A stretch of 38,987 nt of DNA from Rheinheimera baltica DSM 14885. Lineage in GTDB: Bacteria; Pseudomonadota; Gammaproteobacteria; Enterobacterales; Alteromonadaceae. The notes beneath the pieces are model-generated. The model was given only the letters and a program-made list of their open reading frames with translations, did no database searches and was not told the origin of the DNA. Below, in pieces: positions 15,560-24,897 of the stretch (its first letter is position 1; every line of letters starts with the position of its first letter). The stretch is from positions 1 to 38,987 of the forward strand of contig NZ_AUDG01000041.1 in assembly GCF_000425345.1 (NCBI RefSeq), written 5' to 3'. The position numbers and the translations under genes were made by a program.

Positions 15560-17878
15560 ATGAGAAAGCCTCAGTTCACACTAACCAAGCTGGCACTGCT
15601 TTGCTTACCAGCCACGCTATTGGTTGCTACCCATACCAATGCGCAAATCACCGTTGATGAAGCAAGCCAGTATCTCAGCCCGGTAGCGGCAAAGTTGCTG
15701 CCTGTAGAAAAAAATGAATCTAAACGTTATATCGTAAAATATAAGCAGCAACAGCTGGATTTTGCCGGCCCTGGCGCGTTTAGCCTTAATGCCGTTGAAC
15801 GACGCAACCACAATTTGCAACAACGCAAACAACGGTTGGAATTACGTGGTGCCAAGGTAAAAGAAGTATTAGCTGCACAATCTTCAATTGCAGTGGAATT
15901 ATCTGCTGCTGAATTAGCCGAATTGCAAAATGCAAGTGATGTTGAGTTTGTTGAAGAAGATTACAAACGCTTCCCAATGGCACAGCAGATCCCATTCGGT
16001 TACACCATGGTTCAAGCGAATCAGGTAAGTGACCAGTTCGCTTCAAACCAGAAAGTGTGCATTATCGACTCTGGTTTAGATTTGCCACATGAAGATTTCT
16101 TAACTGGCAATATTACCGGCACTAACAATTCAGGCACCGGTAACTGGTACGACAATGGTGGCCCACACGGCACGCACGTAGCAGGAACTATTGCCGCATT
16201 AAACAACAGCACAGGCATGCTTGGCGTACTGCCAAACGGCAACCTAAAACTGCACATTGTTAAAGTGTTTAACGCCGAAGGCTGGGGGTATACCTCCACG
16301 TTGGCCAATGCCGTAAATACCTGTGTAACCAATGGTGCTACGGTAATTAACATGAGCTTGGGTGGCGGTGGTGCAAGCACGACTGAAGGTAACGCTATGC
16401 AAGCCGCTTTTGATGCAGGCGTATTACTGATCGCCGCTGCGGGCAACGATGGCAATACCACACTTTCTTACCCAGCTTCTTATGATGCTGTTGTTTCTGT
16501 TGCCGCAATTGATAAAAACAAGCAACTGGCTGACTTTTCACAGCGTAACGTACAAGTAGAACTGGCCGGCCCGGGTGTAGACATTCGCTCTACCTACCCT
16601 GAAGGCACAGGCTTAGAAGCACTATTAAGCGTAGGCAGCACCAGCTACGAAAGTAGCCCAATGACTAATTCGTCTGATGGCTCTGCTACTGCAGCACTGG
16701 CCAGTTGTGGTTTAGGTGAAACAACGTGTACGACAGTTAGCAATAAAATTTGTTTAATTGAACGTGGCAACGTTAGCTTTGTGCAAAAAGTACAATCTTG
16801 TGAAGATGGCGGTGGTTTAGCCGCAATTATTTATAACAACACTACTGGCGATTTTGGCGGCACTCTGGGTGACAACCCAGGTACTACCATTCCAGCACTT
16901 GCTGTTACTCAAGCGGTTGGCCAGGCACTTATGGGCAAACTTAACCAAACAGCTAATGTTAGCTCAGGTGCCAGCAACTATGGCTTAATGAGTGGTACTT
17001 CAATGGCATCGCCGCATGTAGCGGGTGTTGCAGCACTGTTGTGGAGCCATTACCCGCAGTGTACCAATGCACAAATTCGTAATGTGCTGGCACTGACAGC
17101 CGAAGATTTAGGCACAGCAGGTCGTGACAACTCTTACGGCTTTGGTTTAGTTCGCACCAAGACTGCCTTTGACTATATTGCACAGAACGGATGTGACGGG
17201 AATGGCAACGGCGGCGGCGAAGAGCCACAACCACCAACGGGCAATGAGCTGCAAAAAGGCGTTGCGCAAACAAGCCTGAGCGGTGCAGCAGGAAGCAATA
17301 CGTTTTATACCTTCGTTGTTCCTGCCGGTGCAACCAACCTGACATTTACTATGTCTGGTGGTTCAGGTGATGCGGATATCTTCGTTAAGTTTGGTAGTGC
17401 GCCAACAAGCTCAAGCTACGATTGTCGTCCATACAAAGGCGGTAATGCTGAGAGCTGCAGTTTTGCCGCACCTCAAGCCGGTACATATCATGTAATGATT
17501 AACGGTTACAGTGCATATTCTGGCGTATCGTTAGTGGCAGATTACACAGCTGGCTCAGGTTCAGGTGGCAGTACAGGTGGTAGTAGCACACTAAACAACC
17601 TGACAGCGACTAAGGGCAACTGGCTACACTACACTGTTACCGTGCCTGCTGGCATGAGCAGCTTAACGGTAAATGCTTCAGGTGGTTCAGGTGATGCAGA
17701 CTTATATGTTCGTCGTGGCGCCCAGCCAACCACAACCACCTATGATTGTCGTCCATATAAAAACGGCAATACTGAAAGCTGTGCGATTAATAATCCACAA
17801 GCTGCTGTATGGCATATCAGCCTACGCGCCTACAGTACGTTCAGTGGCCTAACCCTGGTAACCGAATACAAACCGTAA
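15560..17878 (+). CDS. Secreted subtilisin-like serine protease (S8) with PA and two PPC domains
   Basis: This is a 772-residue exported alkaline protease precursor. A signal peptide (about 1-29, ending THTNA) is followed by an I9-type propeptide inhibitor (about 55-137). The S8 domain has Asp170 (CIIDSGLD), His206 (GPHGTHVAG), oxyanion Asn296 (AAAGN) and Ser481 (MSGTSMASPHVAG). A protease-associated (PA) domain is inserted at about 355-465 between Asn and Ser. After a Gly/Pro linker come two PPC domains (about 570-665 and 680-772). These share the core DCRPYK-x-GN-x-ESC and are probably removed or used for substrate or cell-surface binding. It likely degrades external protein for nutrition. 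It is transcribed alone, with a strong terminator after it. Confidence 0.93.
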   Translation: MRKPQFTLTKLALLCLPATLLVATHTNAQITVDEASQYLSPVAAKLLPVEKNESKRYIVKYKQQQLDFAGPGAFSLNAVERRNHNLQQRKQRLELRGAKVKEVLAAQSSIAVELSAAELAELQNASDVEFVEEDYKRFPMAQQIPFGYTMVQANQVSDQFASNQKVCIIDSGLDLPHEDFLTGNITGTNNSGTGNWYDNGGPHGTHVAGTIAALNNSTGMLGVLPNGNLKLHIVKVFNAEGWGYTSTLANAVNTCVTNGATVINMSLGGGGASTTEGNAMQAAFDAGVLLIAAAGNDGNTTLSYPASYDAVVSVAAIDKNKQLADFSQRNVQVELAGPGVDIRSTYPEGTGLEALLSVGSTSYESSPMTNSSDGSATAALASCGLGETTCTTVSNKICLIERGNVSFVQKVQSCEDGGGLAAIIYNNTTGDFGGTLGDNPGTTIPALAVTQAVGQALMGKLNQTANVSSGASNYGLMSGTSMASPHVAGVAALLWSHYPQCTNAQIRNVLALTAEDLGTAGRDNSYGFGLVRTKTAFDYIAQNGCDGNGNGGGEEPQPPTGNELQKGVAQTSLSGAAGSNTFYTFVVPAGATNLTFTMSGGSGDADIFVKFGSAPTSSSYDCRPYKGGNAESCSFAAPQAGTYHVMINGYSAYSGVSLVADYTAGSGSGGSTGGSSTLNNLTATKGNWLHYTVTVPAGMSSLTVNASGGSGDADLYVRRGAQPTTTTYDCRPYKNGNTESCAINNPQAAVWHISLRAYSTFSGLTLVTEYKP

Positions 17879-17895
17879 TTAAGATTCTCTAATGC

Positions 17896-17931
17896 AAAAG
17901 GCCAGCATCACAGCTGGCCTTTTTTGTTTTT
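17896..17931 (+). terminator. Rho-independent terminator of the subtilase gene
   Basis: An 11-bp perfect stem AAAAGGCCAGC / GCTGGCCTTTT (17896-17906 and 17913-17923) with loop ATCACA is followed by a T-rich tract. It lies 18 bp after the protease stop and probably also acts on the convergent Sel1 gene, since the A/T runs flank both sides. Confidence 0.92.
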
Positions 17932-17958
17932 ACTCTTTATGGCTTTAGTTATAACGGT

Positions 17959-20163
17959 TTATGGGTTTAATAACCGGCTTAACTGAGCCTGCGCTAACGG
18001 CTCGCTTTGATCAGCAGCTTTCTGATACAAGTCACGGGCTTTTACCAAATCTTTACTCACGCCACGACCGTATTCATACATCCAACCTAAGTTGTACTGA
18101 GCATTGGCATAACCTTGTTCAGCCGCCATAGCAAACAATTCAACTGCCTTTTTATCGTCAACTTTTACCTGCCGGCCATTTTTATAAAACAAACCCAATG
18201 CAGTTAACGCACGCGGTACCTTAGCGTCTAACGACTGCTGATATAGCTCAAAAGCTTTGCGCTCATCTAAACTTACACCATAGCCTTTTTCATACATGTA
18301 GCCTAAATTTGCCACGGCACGCTGATGGCCTTGAGCAACTGCTTTCTGATACCAATATACGGCTTGTTTATCATCCTGCCTGACACCGCGTCCTGTTTCA
18401 TAACGCGAACCCAAATTAAACTGGGCATCGGCATCACCTTGCTCTGCTACCTTACTGTACCAATACAACGCTTTTTCATTATCTTGCGCTACACCACGGC
18501 CCGCACCATACATAAAACCCAAATTATATTGCGCAAACAATACGCCTTGATCTGCAGCTCGCTGATACCATTTAACGGCCTCTGCATCATCTTGCTTCAC
18601 GCCTGTGCCGTTAGCTAACTGTAACGCTACAAGATACTGTGCATCAGCATTGCCCTGTTCGGCGGAAAGCTTTAACCACTTGTGCGCCTCACTTGCACTG
18701 GCGGTTTCATCCTGACTTAGTAAGTTGCCTAAACGGAACTGCGCATCCCTATTGCCCGCCGTTGCTGCAAGTTTTAACAGCTCAGCAGCCCGACGGGCGT
18801 CTGTCCGTATTCCACGACCTTCGCTAAGGTGAATAGCGAGGTAATAGCAAGCAGATTGATCTTGTTCACCACAAGCCAGCTCAAGGAACTCAACCGCTTT
18901 AGCGTCGTTTCCTCGTGTGCCACGGCCAAGCGAATAACTGATCCCAACTTCACGCTGCGCATCTATTAACCCCTGCGCTGCCGCACGGCTAAACAGTTCA
19001 AATGCACGGTTATCATTCTGACTAAAGCCTATACCCTGCAAGTGATATTGCCCCAATTGATACCCTGAACGAATATGCCCCTGTTCCAATGCTTTTTGAT
19101 ACCAATCGATGGCTTTTGTAATATTAACCGGCGCACCACGACCCACACTGTAACGTTCAGCAACGATGTATTGCGCATCAATATCACCCTGCGCAGCCGC
19201 ACGTTCGTACCACATTAATGCACTAGTATCGTCCTTTGGCACACCGCGCCCGCTGCCATACATAAAGCCTAGATTATACATTGCTAATACATGCTGTTGT
19301 TCTGCCGCTTGGCGATACCAAAATACCGACAACGCGTCATCCTGCGCCAACCCGATACCGTTGGCCAGTGATACAGCCAAATGATATTGTGCCTGCGCCA
19401 TGCCTTGTTCAGCAGCGGCGCTAAACCACTGCGCAGCTGCGATAGCATCAACAGACACACCATAACCATTTGCATACATGGCGGCGAGATTAAATTGAGC
19501 ATCTGCCATACCTGATTCAGCCAGCGGATACCAATGGCTAAAGGCTTCTGCATAATTTTTGCGCTGAAACTCTCGCAAACCGCTATCAAACTTCGCATCT
19601 ACCAAAGGCAGTACAGCTAACTCGGCTTGTTTGGGCTTGCTCACGGTTTGCGTTTTAATCACATCTGGATTAGATGTCGCCTGAACAGGCGTCGTTATTT
19701 TCTTGGTAACCTCTACTGCCGGCTGTAGTTCCGGAGCCGTTGGCGCAGCAGCAATGGCAGTAGTAGGTACTTCGGCCAAAGGTACCGTAACATCATCTGA
19801 TGCAGGTGCAGGTGCAATAACCGAAGTGTCCTGCTGCGCTTTGCGCGCCGCAAGTTCATCGGTAATGTCTTTTTTCGCTCTGGCTGATTCGGCGAAATCG
19901 GAGCTATTAGACGCTGCCTGCTCCAACCAATAAGCTGCTTGCAAAGCGTCTTGTTCAACCCCTTGGCCCATCGAATACATTTTCGCCAGCTCAAACTGAG
20001 CCATAGTATTGCCATCCATTGCCAGAGATTGCCAGATTTCAGCCGCCTTAACATAGTCACCTTGCTGAAATGCTGCCTTTGCATCAGCGATTTGTTGTTG
20101 CGGTTCAGCCGCCAACATAAAGCTGGTGACCATTAAGCTTGTTATTATTTTATTTAGCCGCAT
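17959..20163 (-). CDS. Exported Sel1-like repeat (SLR) protein
   Basis: This 734-residue protein is built almost wholly of 36-residue Sel1-type helical repeats (consensus A-x-x-WY-x-x-AA-x-QG-x-x-x-AQYNLG-x-x-Y-x-x-G-x-GV-x-x-D). About two repeats lie near residues 25-105. A Pro/Ala/Thr/Val-rich linker (about 112-190) follows, then some 14-15 tandem repeats to the C-terminus. The first 20 residues form a signal peptide (KIITSLMVTSFMLAA), so it acts in the periplasm or at the envelope. Such proteins scaffold protein-protein interactions; the partner is unknown. ATG at 20163 follows a good GGAGGGG site. It is transcribed alone. Confidence 0.88.
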   Translation of the reverse strand: MRLNKIITSLMVTSFMLAAEPQQQIADAKAAFQQGDYVKAAEIWQSLAMDGNTMAQFELAKMYSMGQGVEQDALQAAYWLEQAASNSSDFAESARAKKDITDELAARKAQQDTSVIAPAPASDDVTVPLAEVPTTAIAAAPTAPELQPAVEVTKKITTPVQATSNPDVIKTQTVSKPKQAELAVLPLVDAKFDSGLREFQRKNYAEAFSHWYPLAESGMADAQFNLAAMYANGYGVSVDAIAAAQWFSAAAEQGMAQAQYHLAVSLANGIGLAQDDALSVFWYRQAAEQQHVLAMYNLGFMYGSGRGVPKDDTSALMWYERAAAQGDIDAQYIVAERYSVGRGAPVNITKAIDWYQKALEQGHIRSGYQLGQYHLQGIGFSQNDNRAFELFSRAAAQGLIDAQREVGISYSLGRGTRGNDAKAVEFLELACGEQDQSACYYLAIHLSEGRGIRTDARRAAELLKLAATAGNRDAQFRLGNLLSQDETASASEAHKWLKLSAEQGNADAQYLVALQLANGTGVKQDDAEAVKWYQRAADQGVLFAQYNLGFMYGAGRGVAQDNEKALYWYSKVAEQGDADAQFNLGSRYETGRGVRQDDKQAVYWYQKAVAQGHQRAVANLGYMYEKGYGVSLDERKAFELYQQSLDAKVPRALTALGLFYKNGRQVKVDDKKAVELFAMAAEQGYANAQYNLGWMYEYGRGVSKDLVKARDLYQKAADQSEPLAQAQLSRLLNP

Positions 20164-20286
20164 AGATGCCCCTCCATTGCATGTTGTTATATCAAATAAA
20201 GGCGTTTACACCAAGGGCGAAACCAAGATAAAAAGTGAACCTAGCGTGAATAAACAGCGAAAAACTGCGATTAATCGTCTATTTTT

Positions 20287-22293
20287 TCAGGCAGACTGTC
20301 GATTGTAACCATCTAGCAATGCTAACCAGTGTTGTTCATGCCAGGCAAAGTCAGCGTGCAGACCGCGTTCTTTTACTAACGACCGCTGTAACCGTGCCAG
20401 GTTATCGCGCTGCCAATGTCCGTTTGGTCGAATTGCGCATTTATCAAAATCAATCAGCCAAAACTCACCATGCTGATCCAGCAGAATGTTATGACAATTA
20501 AGATCTGAGTGATAAACCCCTTGTTGATGAAAGCGGGCAATCAGTGCCCCCAACTGCTGCCACTGCAAAACTGTCAGCGCTTCCGAAGCACAAAGCACCG
20601 TATAAAGATCACGGCTAGCGGCAATGAGTTCAATTATTAGATCAGCGCGATAATAACCGCCAGATACCTGATAATGCGCGGCAAGAGGTCTGGGAACAGG
20701 TAAGCCGCAGCGGCGCATATGTCGTAGTAAGGCAAACTCCTGCATGGCACGGCTACGCAGCACCCGTTGAAAGCAAAATTTATCCTGTATTACCTTACCT
20801 ACCAAGCCTCCACGGTAATAATGCCGCAAGACAAAATTTGTGTCGTTGTGGCGCACAAACCAAGCGATATTCCGCCCTTTAGATTGGCCAATAACCGCAC
20901 CTTGTTGTTGCCAATTCTCAGGTACAAAGCTCAGGTTAGTCTCGTGGTGAAACACATCACGCTGATACCAGCTTACCCCGCGTTGCTGCACTCCAACGCA
21001 AAAGCTATCCGTATCCGGCCCAAGATAGTCGGCAATAGCCTGACAACTGCGCACTGCCGCTCCTGACTGTTGTTGATACAACGCGAGCGCCTGCTCGCCT
21101 TGCTGTTTACGCACCTGAGGTTGCAAGAGTAACTGCGCCGTGTTGCTTACCAGAGAGGCTTCATCGCTGACCCAATTAACCGCCTTTGCCTTATGTAGCC
21201 ATTGATACGCCTGTGCAAAATTAAACACATGTGGCCCGCTTTGTATCGCTTTACCCAGCGACATTGCCTCCAGCGGATTATGGCCACCACGCTCAATTAA
21301 ACTGCCGCCAATAAACACCACGTCAGCCAACTGATACCAAACCATCAACTCCCCCATGCTGTCACCAAGCAGCACATCTGTTGCATCACACACTGGGGCA
21401 TTACTGCTGCGACGTAACAATTGTAATCCGGCTTGCTGCACTTGCAGTGCCACGGCGTTAAAACGCTCAGGATGACGTGGGACTAATAACAGCAGTAACT
21501 CTGGGAACTGAGGTTTTAGCTGCTGATAAGCACTAAGTAGTAATGCGTCTTCACCTACATGGGTACTGCCCGCCACCCACACCTGACGCTTTGCCAGTAC
21601 TGGCGTAAACTGCGCAAACACGCCCTCCAATGCCGCAACCGCTGGTGCCATATCAAACTTCAGGTTTCCGCTAACCAAATGCTCGGCCTGGCAACCAAGC
21701 GCTTTAAAACGCCGAACGGTGTGGCTATTTTGGGCTAACAACACGCTAATATTGCTCAGCGCCAGCTGAGAAAATGCATGCCAGCGCCTATAACCGCGAG
21801 CCGAGCGAGCCGATAAGCGGGCATTGACCACTATGGTGGGAATAAGTGCACGGCGGCATTGCTGCAATACATTCGGCCACAACTCAGTTTCCAACACCAC
21901 CACCGCCTGTGGCTGCAGCTTGTTTAGCCAGCGTGATACCGCCCCTGGGGTATCTACTGGCAAATAGCAGTGGTAAACACTGTCGCCAAAGGTTTGTTTA
22001 ATGCGTTCAGAGCCGGTTGGTGTCGTGCAGGTTATGGTTAATCTAAGATGCGGATAGCGCTGCTGCAAGGCGTGAATAAGTGGCGTAGCCGCCACCACTT
22101 CACCCACGGATACCGCGTGCACAACAATACCACCACGTGCATTGGCCGGTACTGTCTGCCAGGCAAACCGCTCAGCCAAGCGTTGGCGGTAGCGTTTATC
22201 TTTGCCCGAGCGCCAAAGCAGATACAGCACCGCAGGCACAGTAACAAGATAAATAAGCACGCTATAGCAAACACGGACAAACAGCTGTGGCAT
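20287..22293 (-). CDS. waaA: Kdo transferase (WaaA) fused to Kdo kinase (KdkA)
   Basis: A single 668-residue frame joins two lipopolysaccharide enzymes. Residues about 1-430 are WaaA/KdtA, the inner-membrane GT30 enzyme that adds Kdo to lipid A. It has a membrane anchor at 8-27, catalytic Glu65 in HAVSVGEVVAATPL, and family motifs VVLETELWPN, VAGSTHVGED and GGSLIERGGHNPLE. Residues about 431-668 are KdkA, the kinase that phosphorylates Kdo. It has a protein-kinase-like catalytic loop YHSDLNCHN (Asp597, Asn602) and metal-binding LIDFD (Asp615). In organisms with KdkA, such as Haemophilus, WaaA adds a single Kdo that is then phosphorylated; the fusion suggests the same here. ATG at 22293 has an AGGGA site. 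Confidence 0.93.
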   Translation of the reverse strand: MPQLFVRVCYSVLIYLVTVPAVLYLLWRSGKDKRYRQRLAERFAWQTVPANARGGIVVHAVSVGEVVAATPLIHALQQRYPHLRLTITCTTPTGSERIKQTFGDSVYHCYLPVDTPGAVSRWLNKLQPQAVVVLETELWPNVLQQCRRALIPTIVVNARLSARSARGYRRWHAFSQLALSNISVLLAQNSHTVRRFKALGCQAEHLVSGNLKFDMAPAVAALEGVFAQFTPVLAKRQVWVAGSTHVGEDALLLSAYQQLKPQFPELLLLLVPRHPERFNAVALQVQQAGLQLLRRSSNAPVCDATDVLLGDSMGELMVWYQLADVVFIGGSLIERGGHNPLEAMSLGKAIQSGPHVFNFAQAYQWLHKAKAVNWVSDEASLVSNTAQLLLQPQVRKQQGEQALALYQQQSGAAVRSCQAIADYLGPDTDSFCVGVQQRGVSWYQRDVFHHETNLSFVPENWQQQGAVIGQSKGRNIAWFVRHNDTNFVLRHYYRGGLVGKVIQDKFCFQRVLRSRAMQEFALLRHMRRCGLPVPRPLAAHYQVSGGYYRADLIIELIAASRDLYTVLCASEALTVLQWQQLGALIARFHQQGVYHSDLNCHNILLDQHGEFWLIDFDKCAIRPNGHWQRDNLARLQRSLVKERGLHADFAWHEQHWLALLDGYNRQSA

Positions 22294-22500
22294 TAACGAT
22301 TCCCTGCGGTTAACAGTCAGGCTTAGAATACGGGCGCCTTAACAGGCAAAGCGCAATGGCCGCCATAATGCCAAATTTAACCTGCTGATACCAAAAGATT
22401 CTGTTTCAAAACGGCATTAAATGCTACGCTAGCGGGCATATTTGTTGTTCGATCCCAGCTTTTGCAGCTGCACACACACTGTGGGTCTTTGGAGCTTATT

Positions 22501-23412
22501 ATGGCGCTACCTAAACACCAGCAACCGGCCATGTTCGATGGCGTAAAAGAGTTTTTATTGCGCTTTGCCGCATCAGGCTATTTCCCTGCCACGGCTTTTA
22601 TTAAAAACCAACCGGTGAAAGCCAACCTGCGGATGGTAGATGCCAATTTAAAAATAGAAATTGTCAGCCATTGCTGGAACTACGCGCGCTTTTTTGTTTA
22701 TCAGCTAAGCTCGCTGGTAAAGTATCCGCCAACGCAGATGCAAGTGCGGTTTACCGTATTTTATTCTGCAGAAGATGTAGAAACCGCTAAGCTGCTTAAG
22801 CATTTTCAAACTATTGACGTGCCCAATGTAGAGTGGAATTTTCAGGAATTACCAACGCCATTGCTGCTGCGCCGCGCCATAGGCCGCAACCACGCGTCTA
22901 AACACACTCTCGCCGACTGGATTTGGTTCGCCGATTGCGACATGGTATTTCACGAAGGCTGCTTAGACACGCTTGAACAGCTGTTGAAGGGCCGGCAAGA
23001 TATTTTAGTTTTCCCTGATACATTGTTAGTAACGCCACTGCTAACAGAAGCCGATCCGATGATTTCCGCTGGCAAAGATAAAACCGAGTTATTGGAAGTA
23101 GATACCAGCAAGTTTAAACCGCGTAAATTTGACCGTGCGACCGGCGCTATTCAGATTATTCATGGCGATGTTGCGCGCGCCTGCGGTTACTGTGACGATT
23201 TAGCGGTATACCAAAAACCCAAATACCACTGGACTAAAACCTACGAAGACCGTGCCGTACGCTGGTTGTTAGGCACCCATGGTGTACCAATAGCCTTACC
23301 CAATTTGCTGCTTATTCGCCACGCTGAAAAAGGCCGTTATAAAGAAGACAGTAAAATTTCGGTAGTTCGTAAAGCCATTCGCCGCGTTAAGTCGGCACTT
23401 ATTAATAAATAA
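22501..23412 (+). CDS. Glycosyltransferase (GT-A fold, DxD type)
   Basis: This 303-residue protein probably adds a sugar to the LPS core or another surface glycan. Its fold and motifs resemble nucleotide-sugar transferases: a Rossmann-like N-terminal half (IEIVSHCWNYARFFVYQL) and a metal-binding Asp145-Cys-Asp147 in WFADCDMVFH. A longer frame opens at 22462, but ATG at 22501 is preferred: it has GGAG 6 nt upstream, and the residues before it look unrelated. It is divergent from the waaA-kdkA gene and followed 22 bp later by a second glycosyltransferase, which suggests a small LPS-core operon. The donor and acceptor cannot be read from the sequence. Confidence 0.75.
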   Translation: MALPKHQQPAMFDGVKEFLLRFAASGYFPATAFIKNQPVKANLRMVDANLKIEIVSHCWNYARFFVYQLSSLVKYPPTQMQVRFTVFYSAEDVETAKLLKHFQTIDVPNVEWNFQELPTPLLLRRAIGRNHASKHTLADWIWFADCDMVFHEGCLDTLEQLLKGRQDILVFPDTLLVTPLLTEADPMISAGKDKTELLEVDTSKFKPRKFDRATGAIQIIHGDVARACGYCDDLAVYQKPKYHWTKTYEDRAVRWLLGTHGVPIALPNLLLIRHAEKGRYKEDSKISVVRKAIRRVKSALINK

Positions 23413-23434
23413 AAATGAAATAATAGAGACAATT

Positions 23435-24331
23435 ATGGCACGTAAAAAAACGATTTCGCAAAGTATACGCTGGTGGTGGTCTACGCGGGTATTAGGCTTT
23501 TGGCGCGTTAAACTATCTGGTGCGATAAAACGTAAACTGGCAGCGCCGGCTGATACTATTGTATTTAACAGCGATGCCACACCTATGCCAGCAGCTAAAA
23601 AAAGCGGCATTACCGTTATTCTTACTGCTTATCGCCGTGCCGAATATCTCGCTGAGCAAATTACCGCACTACGCAACCAAACTATACCACCTGATGAAAT
23701 CTGGGTATGGTCAAACCGCAGCGAAGATCAGTTACTGGATGTTTCTGCTCTGGCCGATCGGGTCGTAGTGTCGAACACAAACTTCCTGTTCTGGGGCCGT
23801 TTTGCACTGGCCAGTCTGGTACGTACTGAATTTGTTGCTTTTTTTGATGACGACATTCTGCCCCAACCACGCTGGTTTGAAAATTGTCTAAATACTATTG
23901 AAGCCGGCCACGATGGTATTCTCGGTGGCTCCGGTGTGTTACTGCCCGCTGAGGGTGGATATGCCAGTAAAAACAAAGCCGGCTGGAATGGCGCACAAAA
24001 CAGCGCCGTAACTGAGGTTGATTTAGTTGGTCACGCTTGGTTTATGCGTAAAAGCTACGTGCGTTATATGTGGATTGAGGAGCCTGAGTATTGGGATAAC
24101 GGTGAAGATATCCACTTATCTTATATGGCATTAAAACATGGCGGTATTAAAACCCTAGTACCACCTCACCCAGAAGCAGATCAGTCTTTATGGTGTTGCC
24201 GGCCAGATTTTGGCAAAGCAGTTGGCCGGTTAAAAGTTGCCACATACCAAACCCAAGATCATCGTAGCACCCGCAGTGCCATTGTGGATAAATACCGCGC
24301 TGATGGCTGGAAAATAGTCAACGCCCGCTAA
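23435..24331 (+). CDS. Family 2 glycosyltransferase
   Basis: This is a 298-residue GT2-like enzyme. After a basic, Trp-rich N-terminus (residues 1-35, likely membrane-peripheral) the GT-A fold begins at SGITVILTAYRRAEYLAEQI (about 57-76). The metal-binding motif FFDDDILP has its aspartates at 138-140. A second acidic motif, EYWDNGEDIHLSYMALK, lies near residue 220 and fits the catalytic base region of the family. It is the second gene of a probable two-gene operon next to the Kdo transferase/kinase gene, so a role in LPS core assembly is likely but not proven. Confidence 0.82.
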   Translation: MARKKTISQSIRWWWSTRVLGFWRVKLSGAIKRKLAAPADTIVFNSDATPMPAAKKSGITVILTAYRRAEYLAEQITALRNQTIPPDEIWVWSNRSEDQLLDVSALADRVVVSNTNFLFWGRFALASLVRTEFVAFFDDDILPQPRWFENCLNTIEAGHDGILGGSGVLLPAEGGYASKNKAGWNGAQNSAVTEVDLVGHAWFMRKSYVRYMWIEEPEYWDNGEDIHLSYMALKHGGIKTLVPPHPEADQSLWCCRPDFGKAVGRLKVATYQTQDHRSTRSAIVDKYRADGWKIVNAR

Positions 24332-24340
24332 ACCTATGTT

Positions 24341-24380
24341 TTGCAATATGCCGCCCAGTCGCTCTGGCGGCATACTGCAA
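24341..24380. terminator. Hairpin between convergent glycosyltransferase and peroxiredoxin genes
   Basis: Arms TTGCAATATGCCGCC (24341-24355) and GGCGGCATACTGCAA (24366-24380) pair at 14 of 15 positions around a 10-nt loop. It sits between two convergent stop codons. T runs on either side are short, so it may work as a bidirectional, partly rho-independent terminator. Confidence 0.6.
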
Positions 24381-24385
24381 GTTAA

Positions 24386-24859
24386 TCACAGCGCGGCTAA
24401 AATGGTTTCAGCTTTACTGACTTCAAACGTTTTTGGTGCTTCAACATTTAACAGTGTTACAACACCGTTTTCGACAATCATAGCATAACGCTGTGAACGC
24501 ACACCGCCAAAATCAGCAGTTTCCATTGTCAGGCCAATCGCCTTATGAAACGCGCCACCACCATCAGCTAAAAATACAATTTCTTCCGCATTCTGGCTTT
24601 TTGCCCAGGCACTCATAACAAACGCATCGTTTACCGCAGTACACACAATAGCGTCAACGCCCTTGGCTTTAATTTGGTCGGCCAGTGTAATGTAGCCCGG
24701 TAAGTGCGCCGCTGAGCAAGTAGGCGTAAACGCACCAGGTACAGCAAACAATACCACTTTTTTGTTGGCAAAAATTTGGCTGGTGGTGGGGTTCATTACG
24801 CCTTCTTTGGTCAGTTGTGAAAAACTTACCTCTGGTAACTTGTCGCCTATTTTGATCAT
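24386..24859 (-). CDS. Peroxiredoxin, Prx5-like
   Basis: This 157-residue thiol peroxidase of the AhpC/TSA superfamily reduces hydrogen and organic peroxides in the cytoplasm. The active-site segment PGAFTPTCS contains the peroxidatic Cys48 with its Thr; the conserved Arg is in VRSQRYAMIV at about 128. A second cysteine, Cys73 (IVCTAVND), is present, as in many Prx5 proteins. Some bacterial members carry a fused glutaredoxin domain; this one does not. Start ATG at 24859 has an AGGGA site. Monocistronic, convergent with the glycosyltransferase operon. Confidence 0.9.
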   Translation of the reverse strand: MIKIGDKLPEVSFSQLTKEGVMNPTTSQIFANKKVVLFAVPGAFTPTCSAAHLPGYITLADQIKAKGVDAIVCTAVNDAFVMSAWAKSQNAEEIVFLADGGGAFHKAIGLTMETADFGGVRSQRYAMIVENGVVTLLNVEAPKTFEVSKAETILAAL

Positions 24860-24897
24860 CGCTGTTTCCCTGTTAAGTTAATTGCTAAGCCACACTA

